From: Candidatus Eiseniibacteriota bacterium
Lineage (GTDB): Bacteria > Joyebacterota > Joyebacteria > Joyebacterales > Joyebacteraceae
Assembly (NCBI GenBank): GCA_030638405.1
Contig: DAOWER010000049.1
Coordinates: forward strand, 1 to 10,257
Length of the DNA stretch: 10,257 nucleotides
Reading direction: 5' to 3'
This document shows, piece by piece, positions 1 to 6,716 of this stretch; the first letter of the stretch is position 1; each line of letters opens with the position of its first letter. Below the pieces are notes generated by a model. That model searched no databases. It worked only from the letters and a program-made list of their open reading frames with translations, and was not told where the DNA came from. A program made the position numbers and the translations under genes.

Positions 1-2234
1 ACATTCGGGGGCAACTCTGCCGTCGAGACCACCTCAGCGATTCCGACATCGTGAGTATCTACCTCGACACGTATCACGATCACACCACGGGCTTCAACTT
101 CCGCGTCAACGCGCGAGGCGTCAAGGGCGACCGCTACGTCTACAACGACGGCCCCAGCGACCGTGACTGGAACGCGGTCTGGGAGGTAGAAACGTCGCAG
201 GACGAGAGCGGGTGGTACGCCGAGTTCCGGATCCCGTTCTCCTGCGTCCGGTACAGGCGGGCGGAGGAGATGACCTGGGGCTGCAATGTCTACCGCTACA
301 TGCACAGCTGCGGAGAAGACACGGCGTGGACCGTCTGGGACACCGAGACCCGCGGCTTCGTCAGTCGTTTCGGCACGATCACCGGCCTCGTCGGTGTCCC
401 GCACTCGAGGCAGCTCGAGCTCTTGCCCTACGCCGTCGCACGGATCACGGACCCCGCCGTCTACGGACCCGGAGATGAGCTGGAGCACTACCAGAATTTC
501 GGGCTCGACCTCAGATACGGGCTCACGTCGAACTTCACACTGACCGCGGCGTTCCAGCCGGACTTCGGACAGGTCGAGGCCGATCCGTCGCTGCTCAATC
601 TGTCTCCCTTCGAGACCTACTACGAGGAGAAGCGGCCGTTCTTCATCGAAGGGAACCGCTACTTCGAGCACCCTCGCTTCAACGTCTTCTACTCGCGACG
701 CATCGGCACGGGCAACGTGAACTCCCGGATTCGCGCAGCCGGCAAGTTGACCGGCAAGACGAACCATGGCATTACTGTCGCGGCGCTGTTCGCTTCAACG
801 GACGTAACCGAGGAGGGGCAGACGCACAATTTCCTGAAGAGCGGAGAGCAGCGGACGCGCTACCTGGTGGGGCGATTCGGCAAGGAGTTCGCCGGCGGCG
901 CGCACCGCGTCAACGTGATGCAGACGGGTGTCTTCAGGAGTGCCGAGCGTCTGACCGACGACGAGGACGGATACCCCTCGCGCGACGCATGGACCACGGC
1001 GATGGACTTCGACCTCAATTTCCACGACCGTGACTACAACGTGGAGGGGTCGTTCGTGGGGTCGGTAGTCGCCCCTGCCGCCGTCGCGTCGGATCCGTCA
1101 ATCCCGCACGAGAAGTTCTACGGCACGGGCGGCAATCTCGGCATCCGGAAGCTCGGCGGGACGTTCATGGGCGGTGTCTCCGGCCGCTGGGAGAGCGACA
1201 AGCTCGACCTGAACGACGTGGGGTTCCTGAGAGCGTCCGACGAGATGAACGTCGGCGGATGGCTGCGCTACGAGCACAACTCCACGCGGGACGACGGGTT
1301 GTTCCTGAGAGGTGACGTCGGACTGGACCTCGGGAAGAGCTGGCTCTACGCGGGGAACGAGGGGTTGGATCTCGACACCGGTGAGGTCGCATGGTCGTAT
1401 GACAGCGGGCACCCCCAGGATTGGGGGTTGCACCTGGACTCCTCGGGTCAGCTGGCGAACTACTGGCACGTCTGGGGCGGAGGTGGCTGGAATCCTGACG
1501 GAACGTCCAAGCACGCCACGCGCACCTACGAAGGCAAGCAGGGGCCGCTGGTGCGCTATCCATCCGGCGCCTACGGGTGGCTGGGGTTCAACACGGACCA
1601 TCGGCGGCCATTCGTGGCCAACGTCAATCTGAACGCCGGCGGCGACGACTGGGGGGGGTGGAGCAGGCGGGCGTCGGTTGGACTCGACTGGACGGCCACG
1701 GAGGCAATGAACTACAGCATCTCAGTGTCCTATGGGCGCTCGTCCTCCGAGGCGGAGCATCTGGACAACTTCAGGAACCCGGGTGGCGGCATCGGCGGCG
1801 TGAGCTACGTCTTCGCGGGACTCGAGCAGCAGACGGTCGACGTCACGTTCCGTTCCGACATCCTGTTCAGCCGCGATCTGTCGCTGCAGCTCTACGCCCA
1901 GCCCTATCTGACCGTGGGCGGTTACGGAAACCCGCGCGAACTCGTCACGCCGAACTCGTACGACCTGGATCCTGCCGAGGGCATCCCGGACTTCAGCCCG
2001 GAGGACGTTACCGACTACGACTTCCGGTACTCCGCGATGAACGTCAACGCCGTGCTTCGCTGGGAGTACCGACCGGGGAGCACCTTCTATTTTGTCTGGA
2101 AGCAGGGGCGGGACCTGTACGACGACCGATTCGAGATGCCGACACTCGAGACATCACTTGACCTCGACGCGCTTCTCCGCAGGGAGCCTGAGAACGTCCT
2201 CCTGGCGAAGGTCACGTACTGGTTCTCCATCTAG
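1..2234 (+). CDS. DUF5916 outer-membrane beta-barrel protein, 5' end outside the window
   Basis: The reading frame is open from base 3 with no stop, so the GTG at 51 is an internal valine codon. Residues encoded before it (RRDHLSDSDIV) fit the family's conserved lead-in to YLDTYHDH. The visible 743 residues begin inside a CBM9/DOMON-like beta-sandwich (about fragment residues 1-125, with YLDTYHDHTTGF, YNDG and FRIPFS). The DUF5916 barrel region follows, with the hallmarks EEKRPFFIEG (about 208-217) and FYSRRIG (about 229-235). Alternating strands run to a C-terminus ending in YWFSI, which suits an outer-membrane barrel recognised by BAM. Family members are common in Bacteroidetes, Gemmatimonadota and related phyla. 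Their function is unknown, although the N-terminal fold suggests glycan or ligand binding. Full-length members are somewhat longer, so a signal peptide and part of the first domain are missing here. The family call is firm; the role is open. Confidence 0.88.
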   Translation, partial: IRGQLCRRDHLSDSDIVSIYLDTYHDHTTGFNFRVNARGVKGDRYVYNDGPSDRDWNAVWEVETSQDESGWYAEFRIPFSCVRYRRAEEMTWGCNVYRYMHSCGEDTAWTVWDTETRGFVSRFGTITGLVGVPHSRQLELLPYAVARITDPAVYGPGDELEHYQNFGLDLRYGLTSNFTLTAAFQPDFGQVEADPSLLNLSPFETYYEEKRPFFIEGNRYFEHPRFNVFYSRRIGTGNVNSRIRAAGKLTGKTNHGITVAALFASTDVTEEGQTHNFLKSGEQRTRYLVGRFGKEFAGGAHRVNVMQTGVFRSAERLTDDEDGYPSRDAWTTAMDFDLNFHDRDYNVEGSFVGSVVAPAAVASDPSIPHEKFYGTGGNLGIRKLGGTFMGGVSGRWESDKLDLNDVGFLRASDEMNVGGWLRYEHNSTRDDGLFLRGDVGLDLGKSWLYAGNEGLDLDTGEVAWSYDSGHPQDWGLHLDSSGQLANYWHVWGGGGWNPDGTSKHATRTYEGKQGPLVRYPSGAYGWLGFNTDHRRPFVANVNLNAGGDDWGGWSRRASVGLDWTATEAMNYSISVSYGRSSSEAEHLDNFRNPGGGIGGVSYVFAGLEQQTVDVTFRSDILFSRDLSLQLYAQPYLTVGGYGNPRELVTPNSYDLDPAEGIPDFSPEDVTDYDFRYSAMNVNAVLRWEYRPGSTFYFVWKQGRDLYDDRFEMPTLETSLDLDALLRREPENVLLAKVTYWFSI

Positions 2235-2254
2235 AGCGGTGGAGGTGGGGGATG

Positions 2255-2289
2255 CGAAGAAGGCCCGGCTGGCAGCCGGGCCTTCTTCG
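2255..2289. terminator. Terminator hairpin between convergent genes
   Basis: A perfect 16-bp inverted repeat (2255-2270 pairing with 2274-2289) closes a 3-base GGC loop, 20 bases after the stop of the DUF5916 gene. The stem has a GC core (GGCCCGGCT) flanked by GAAGAA on one side and TTCTTC on the other, so it could stop transcription in either direction. This matches its place between two convergent genes. There is no clean T-run beyond the stem. Confidence 0.75.
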
Positions 2290-2329
2290 TGGCAGGTGAG
2301 CGGTCAAGCTCTTCCCGTGTGGGGACGTT

Positions 2330-3655
2330 CTATCTGTACATGGCCTTGATCGAGCCCCAGGACACCTCCTGAACCGGGGCGGCGCAGGCCTCGCAGGTCG
2401 TGTAGGGGCTCGCGTGGGCACCCAGACCGAACCCGTACGGGTGGTTGGTCGCGAGGCAGGGCGAGTTGTCACACAGGTAGTAGTCACTCTCCAGCACGCC
2501 ACAGAAGAGCGGGTCCACCTGGAGGTTCCTGCTGTCCGGGAGCTGATCGCCTCCGACGTTGCTGAACGCCAGGCAGAGCGATGGAGCCACCGAGTTGTAG
2601 TCCTCCGCCTGAACCGCGGCGCCCCCCGTGCCGAACGCGAAGATCGACTGGGTGATCTCCATCTCGAATCCGTAGTTCCCAGCGGAGTAGATGCTGCCGC
2701 CGTGTTCAGCGCCGTTGAAGCAGAAAGTGCAGCTCTGGACAGACAGAGAGCGAGTGTAGTCGGTCAGTGCATAGATGCCACCGCCCTGGAGCGTGGCGGT
2801 GTTGTAGTCGAACTCGCACCCGGCGGCGTTGACCCAGGTGAATCCGTTGATGAACACCGCGCCGCCTCGCGTCGCCGTGTTATGCCTGAAGTCGCAGAAG
2901 TAGATCCTCGAGGGTTCCTCGGGCTCGGTCCCCCCGTTGTCGAACGTCCCCACGTAGATCGCCCCGCCGTCCGGTGCGGTGTTGCCGATGAACTCGCAGT
3001 CGGAGACGTAGACGAGAGTCCCCGTCTTGCAGCACAGGCCACCGCCGCTGATGCCGGCCTCGTTCCCCGTGAAGTCGCTCTTCGCGATGTCAACGTCGGC
3101 CCCGTAGCAGTAGATGGAGCCGCCGTAGTACAGCGCCTCGTTGTTCTCAAAGGTGCAGAACACCACCGCCATGAGGGAGGAGGTCCCGCAGTACATCGCC
3201 CCGCCGTACTCGGCGTAGCAGTCCACGAACGAGCAGTCCAGTATCACGGGCGCCGAACCGGCGCAGTAGAGCGCGCCGCCCCACCTCAGACCCTCGTCGT
3301 TCAACGGAGCGTAGCCGTTCATGACGGTGAATCCCTCGACGACCGCGTCCGGTGTCTCACCACCGGTAAAGACGAAACCCCTGGCAGCGTTCCCGCAGTC
3401 GATGATCGTGAAATCGGCTCCCGCCTCTGAGACGAGATAGACGTCCTTGCCGGCGAACGTGATGTCCCGATTCAGCGGTCCCGAATACGTGCCGGCCGCA
3501 ACGAGCACGGTGTCGCCCCTGCTCGCTGCGGTTATTCCCTCCTGAATCGTTGTGTGGTCGCCACCCCCGTTCCAGTCAACGTAAATCGTACTGGCCGTGG
3601 CGGTCCCGGTCAGCAGGCCGAAGATGCAGACAACTGTTAGCAGATGGACCTTCAC
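2330..3655 (-). CDS. Secreted cysteine-rich right-handed parallel beta-helix protein with Pmp-like repeats
   Basis: The 441-residue protein starts at GTG (3653-3655), chosen because AGGAGGA (3661-3667 on this strand's complement) lies five bases upstream and a signal peptide follows at once (hydrophobic residues 4-17, likely cut at ATA|S after residue 21). An opening segment (YVDWNGGGDHTTIQEGI, AGTYSGP) is typical of DUF1565/pectate-lyase-like beta-helices. From about 125 to 325, coils repeat the pattern C-x-F-x-x-N then GG-x-[IL]-Y, with FxxN at 169, 195, 222, 256, 282 and 311. These resemble the chlamydial Pmp repeat. About 20 cysteines lie in the mature part. The end carries DPLFC, NSPC, CEAC and the tail SWGSIKAMYR. 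I see no catalytic lyase motif, so adhesin, glycan-binding or surface structural roles are as likely as an enzyme. It lies between a shared terminator and its own predicted promoter, so it is probably monocistronic. Confidence 0.85.
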   Translation of the reverse strand: MKVHLLTVVCIFGLLTGTATASTIYVDWNGGGDHTTIQEGITAASRGDTVLVAAGTYSGPLNRDITFAGKDVYLVSEAGADFTIIDCGNAARGFVFTGGETPDAVVEGFTVMNGYAPLNDEGLRWGGALYCAGSAPVILDCSFVDCYAEYGGAMYCGTSSLMAVVFCTFENNEALYYGGSIYCYGADVDIAKSDFTGNEAGISGGGLCCKTGTLVYVSDCEFIGNTAPDGGAIYVGTFDNGGTEPEEPSRIYFCDFRHNTATRGGAVFINGFTWVNAAGCEFDYNTATLQGGGIYALTDYTRSLSVQSCTFCFNGAEHGGSIYSAGNYGFEMEITQSIFAFGTGGAAVQAEDYNSVAPSLCLAFSNVGGDQLPDSRNLQVDPLFCGVLESDYYLCDNSPCLATNHPYGFGLGAHASPYTTCEACAAPVQEVSWGSIKAMYR

Positions 3656-3711
3656 CTTGATCCTCCTCGAGGTGGGCTTGCAGCTGCGGGGGGAGCAGTG
3701 GAAGCATACCC

Positions 3712-3740
3712 ATTGTATCGGACTCCGATGCCGCGCACAA
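3712..3740 (-). promoter_or_regulatory. Predicted sigma70-type promoter of the beta-helix gene
   Basis: On the minus strand, TTGTGC (complement of 3735-3740) and TACAAT (complement of 3712-3717) are separated by exactly 17 bases. This predicts a transcript starting near 3705, with a leader of about 50 bases before the GTG start at 3655. The -10 differs from consensus at one position and the -35 at two. It is a prediction from pattern only. Confidence 0.42.
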
Positions 3741-3926
3741 CCGCACGATTCGTCAGTGCGCCGTGTGTCCTGTGCCGTGAGTTGGAAGACATCACACTTC
3801 TGTCGAGTCGGTCGCCGTTCGTGCCCTCACTCCTTCAGACCTCGTTCCCCCCGTCGGGGTTTAGTCCCTGACGCACAATGAGCCGGTCGTGAAGGCCCGC
3901 TCGCGTCGCCCGGCGCTCGTGGCCCC

Positions 3927-3936
3927 TTGAGCACAC
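3927..3936 (+). repeat. Direct repeat TTGAGCACAC, copy 1
   Basis: This ten-base motif ends three bases before the predicted -35 box (3940) of the BNR_4/GH105 operon. It recurs exactly at 4123-4132, and both copies are followed by a nearby GGATT. The position just upstream of -35 would suit an activator site, but that is inference, and a chance repeat cannot be excluded. Confidence 0.4.
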
Positions 3937-3939
3937 GGA

Positions 3940-3968
3940 TTGGTGTCTCTCGCCCCGTGTGGTATAGT
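3940..3968 (+). promoter_or_regulatory. Predicted sigma70-type promoter of the BNR_4/GH105 operon
   Basis: TTGGTG (3940-3945) and TATAGT (3963-3968) are spaced by 17 bases, with transcription predicted to start near 3975. It drives toward the first gene of the operon at 4203, leaving a leader of about 228 bases. The match is moderate. It gains weight from being in a region that must contain a promoter, because the upstream gene is divergent. Confidence 0.45.
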
Positions 3969-4017
3969 GGCCTCCAGAGTCGCATCACCCGGTCGCCCGA
4001 ACGCCAGGTGGCGGGGT

Positions 4018-4053
4018 GCTCCGCCGCGGGGGAGCGTTCTCTGCCGCGGCGGA
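4018..4053 (+). promoter_or_regulatory. Structured element in the operon leader with two competing hairpins
   Basis: TCCGCCGCGG (4020-4029) is an exact inverted repeat of CCGCGGCGGA (4044-4053) around a 14-base loop. A smaller stem, GCTCC (4018-4022) with GGAGC (4031-4035), uses some of the same bases, so the two structures exclude each other. No U-run follows, so it is not an intrinsic terminator. It may be an RNA switch, a Rho-related or transcript-stabilising element, or simply a by-product of GC richness. Confidence 0.35.
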
Positions 4054-4122
4054 CCTTCCGGCGATAGCCGACGCCGCTCCGTGAGTCGCTCGCACCACCC
4101 GGGACCCGGCGGCCCTATAGGA

Positions 4123-4132
4123 TTGAGCACAC
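4123..4132 (+). repeat. Direct repeat TTGAGCACAC, copy 2
   Basis: This is the second exact copy of the ten-base motif at 3927-3936, 196 bases downstream, inside the predicted leader and 70 bases before the start codon at 4203. If a regulator binds both copies, DNA looping across the promoter is possible. This is inference only. Confidence 0.35.
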
Positions 4133-4202
4133 AGGGGATTCTTATGGTCAGGGACAGTCTCGAGGTCAGTCGATTCTGCGCGGCGGGCGAGGTGAGACGC
4201 TG

Positions 4203-6716
4203 ATGAGTCTTCTCCGGGCACCGCGACTCGATCGACGCGCGCGAATCGTCGCGCTGCTGTGCGTCCTGCTGTTGGTTGCGGCGGGCGCAGTTCCGGTCGG
4301 CGGAGGCGTGCGTGCGGCGCCTCCGGCCGGCAGCGAGCACCGGGAGCTTACGCGGGACGGAGCCTGGTGCTGGTTCGGCGATCCCAGGGCGGTCACCCAC
4401 GAAGGACAGCACAGACGCACCTACGTGGGCTGGGTCAGCTCCGGGGGATCCATAGTGGTTGCATCGTACGACCACGAGACATCGGACGTGCAGACGTTCG
4501 CCATCCGCGCCACGTTCCAGCAGAACGACCACGCCAGCCCATCGCTTCTGGTGAGACCGGACGGCCGCATCGTGATCTTCTACTCCTGTCACAGAGGAAG
4601 CCGCATCAACTACCGTGTGTCCACGGCCCCGGAGGACGTGTCGTCATGGGGCGAGGAGAAGATAGTCGGTGCGAGGCTGGACGGCCACGGAGGGTACACG
4701 TATCCCAGCCCGGCGCTCTCTGAGGACGAGGGCGGCGTCTTCCTCTTCTTCCGGGGAGCCGGCTACCAGCCGTCCCTCTTGATCTCGAGCGACGGCGAGA
4801 CCTGGGACGCGGGCCGCGAGGTGCTGCGCGGGGCCGGTGAGCGCCCGTACGCCAAGTACGACGCGGCCGGGAGCGCCATTCACATGGCATTCACCGACGG
4901 CCACCCCCGGAGGGAACCCGGGAACGGCATCCACTACGCGTGCTACGACGGCGGGGAGTTCCGGCGCGCCGACGGGTCGAAGATCGCGGGCATGGACGGG
5001 CTGCCGTTCGACGCGGACTCCGCGGACACGGTCTACAACGGCGCCGAGTCAGGAGCGCCCGCCTGGGTGTGGGACGTCGCGGCTGACCATCTGGGCCGAC
5101 CGGTCATCGTCTTTGCGGTCTTCCCCGCTGGTGGAGAGCATCGCTACAAGTACGCCAGGTGGAGCGGGACGGCGTGGGAGAACCACGAGATCGTTGCGGC
5201 CGGGTCCTGCTTCCCGACGGTTTCCGAGGGCGAGAAGCGGTTCGAGCCGCACTACTCGGGAGGACTGGCGCTCGACCACGAGGATCCCTCCGTGGTCTAT
5301 CTGTCCAGACCGGTACACGGTGTCTTCGAAATCGAGCGATGGGTGACCGAGGACGGCGGCATCACGTGGCGTTGGGAGGCCGTCACCCGCGGGTCGAGCG
5401 TCAACAACGTTCGCCCGTGCGTGCCTCGCGACAGACTCACGGACGGCCCCCGCGTGCTCTGGATGAGGGGGGACTACACCGACTACGCGAACTACAGCAC
5501 CGCGATCGTGGCCGGCGTCGTCGCGACACGCGGCGAGGTCCGTGGGGAGAGCGACGAGCCGGGCGCCTTCCGGCCTCCGGAGGCGACGGACACTGAGGAC
5601 GTCATGAGGCGCCTCCTTCGGTGGCAGCTCGCGCAGTTCGAAGCCAGGGGTGAGGCCCCCGACCCCGGATGGAAGCAGGCCGTCTTCATGACGGGCGTCA
5701 TGGGCGCCTACGAAGCCACGGGGGACGAGGAGTATCGCGACGCCGCCCTTGCGTGGGCCACGTCGACCGGCTGGCTGCCCGGTCCCAGGGCGCGCCATGC
5801 CGACGACCACTGCGCTGGGCAGGTTTACATCGAGCTCCGTGCCGGCGGCGGCGACGACCGCGCGATCGATGCTATCCGTCGGACACTCGACGCGATGGTC
5901 GCCGAGCCGCGCTCGGGGCGAGTCGAGTGGTCCTGGTGCGACGCGCTCTTCATGGCGCCGCCTGCAATGGCGCGACTGAGCCGGATGACCGGAGACCCGG
6001 CATACGCCGACCTCATGGACGTCATGTGGTGGGACGCGCACGATCATCTCTACGATCCCGCCGAGCACCTCTTCTACAGGGACGAGCGCTCGATGCGGAG
6101 AAGGGACGGCAGCGTCCCCCGATCGTGGCATGGGAACAAGATACTGTGGTCGCGCGGCAACGGGTGGGTCCTGGCCGGCACCGCCAGAGTGCTCGCCGCC
6201 CTGCCTGACGACTTCAGCAGCCGCCCCGACTACGTACGCCTCTTCAGCGACATGGCGAAAAGGGTCGCGTCGCTTCAGGGGGAGGACGGACTCTGGCGCC
6301 CGTCACTGCTTGACCCACATGAGCAGCAGCCGCCGGAGAGCAGTGGCAGCGCGCTCTTCTGCTACGCTCTGGCCTGGGGCGTGCGCGAGGGACTGCTCGA
6401 CAGGGCGACATACGTCCCCGTGATCGAGAAGGCGTGGGACGGCCTTGTGTCGGCCGTCGACGACGACGGGAAGCTCGGGTGGGTTCAGGGTGTGGGAAGA
6501 GGTCCTGCATTCGCGTCGCGCGATCAGTCGGCGCCCTACGGCGTGGGAGCGTTCCTGCTCGCGGGGAGCGAGGTACTGAGGCTGGAGCGCGCGGCGGCCA
6601 CGGCATCTCCCGATGAGTCGGGCCTCGGGCGGTCCGGTGAAGCCGTAGAGTCGTCCGAACGGCGGCCGGTCGTCCATCCGGTGGTGGAGCCGCCCGACGG
6701 AAGGAGCCAACCGTGA
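4203..6716 (+). CDS. Exported fusion of a BNR_4 beta-propeller and a GH88/GH105 unsaturated uronyl hydrolase
   Basis: The 837-residue protein starts at ATG 4203, with GAGGTGAG (4189-4196) six bases upstream. A signal peptide spans residues 1-38 (basic n-region, hydrophobic 15-30, VRA|A). Residues about 47-432 form a BNR_4 propeller: GAWCWFGDPRAV, DHASP (H110), CHRG (H130), YSGG, two Asp-box-like motifs (SSDGETW about 195-201, TEDGGITW about 382-389) and YTDY. Residues about 463-800 match GH88/GH105: HADDHCAGQ (D534, D535), WCDALFMAPP (D580, the likely counterpart of the catalytic Asp in YteR), WSRGNGW (649-655) and YGVGAFLLAGSEV (779-791). GH105 enzymes hydrate and remove the 4,5-unsaturated uronic acid on lyase products. 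The propeller may be the lyase itself (inference) or a glycan-binding part. The last 40 residues look disordered. It overlaps the next gene by four bases, so the two are likely coupled. The GH105 call is firm; the substrate is unknown. Confidence 0.9.
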   Translation: MSLLRAPRLDRRARIVALLCVLLLVAAGAVPVGGGVRAAPPAGSEHRELTRDGAWCWFGDPRAVTHEGQHRRTYVGWVSSGGSIVVASYDHETSDVQTFAIRATFQQNDHASPSLLVRPDGRIVIFYSCHRGSRINYRVSTAPEDVSSWGEEKIVGARLDGHGGYTYPSPALSEDEGGVFLFFRGAGYQPSLLISSDGETWDAGREVLRGAGERPYAKYDAAGSAIHMAFTDGHPRREPGNGIHYACYDGGEFRRADGSKIAGMDGLPFDADSADTVYNGAESGAPAWVWDVAADHLGRPVIVFAVFPAGGEHRYKYARWSGTAWENHEIVAAGSCFPTVSEGEKRFEPHYSGGLALDHEDPSVVYLSRPVHGVFEIERWVTEDGGITWRWEAVTRGSSVNNVRPCVPRDRLTDGPRVLWMRGDYTDYANYSTAIVAGVVATRGEVRGESDEPGAFRPPEATDTEDVMRRLLRWQLAQFEARGEAPDPGWKQAVFMTGVMGAYEATGDEEYRDAALAWATSTGWLPGPRARHADDHCAGQVYIELRAGGGDDRAIDAIRRTLDAMVAEPRSGRVEWSWCDALFMAPPAMARLSRMTGDPAYADLMDVMWWDAHDHLYDPAEHLFYRDERSMRRRDGSVPRSWHGNKILWSRGNGWVLAGTARVLAALPDDFSSRPDYVRLFSDMAKRVASLQGEDGLWRPSLLDPHEQQPPESSGSALFCYALAWGVREGLLDRATYVPVIEKAWDGLVSAVDDDGKLGWVQGVGRGPAFASRDQSAPYGVGAFLLAGSEVLRLERAAATASPDESGLGRSGEAVESSERRPVVHPVVEPPDGRSQP

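Larger units (their letters stand above)
3656..4202. other. 547-base intergenic region with divergent promoters and a long leader
   Basis: No protein gene is supported here. The open frames crossing it on either strand have no recognisable domains, and their arginine- and serine-rich composition is typical of out-of-frame translation of GC-rich DNA. It contains a minus-strand promoter for the beta-helix gene (3712-3740), a plus-strand promoter for the BNR_4/GH105 operon (3940-3968), two copies of TTGAGCACAC (3927 and 4123), and a strong inverted repeat in the predicted operon leader (4020-4053). Bases 3741-3926 hold nothing I can name. The spacing implies a 5' untranslated leader of about 230 bases for the operon, long enough for RNA-level control. 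Confidence 0.6.

Noticed and set aside
51..53. GTG at 51 as the start of the DUF5916 gene
   Set aside because: The frame is open to base 3, and the upstream codons fit the family's conserved sequence. The codon is an internal valine and the gene is cut by the window edge.
2414..3430. 338-residue open frame on the plus strand
   Set aside because: It is antisense to the beta-helix gene, whose repeats, signal peptide and ribosome site are unambiguous. The plus-strand translation has no recognisable motif.
3958..3975. TGGTATAGTGGC resembling a tRNA D-arm
   Set aside because: No acceptor stem, anticodon arm or GGTTCGAATCC-type T-arm follows within tRNA distance. The TATAGT is better read as a -10 box.
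3861..4592. 243-residue minus-strand open frame over the intergenic region
   Set aside because: Half of it is antisense to the fusion gene, the composition is Arg/Ser/Pro-rich, and no domain or ribosome site supports it.
5049..6131. 360-residue open frame on the minus strand
   Set aside because: It mirrors the BNR_4/GH105 gene and carries no signal, ribosome site or domain of its own.
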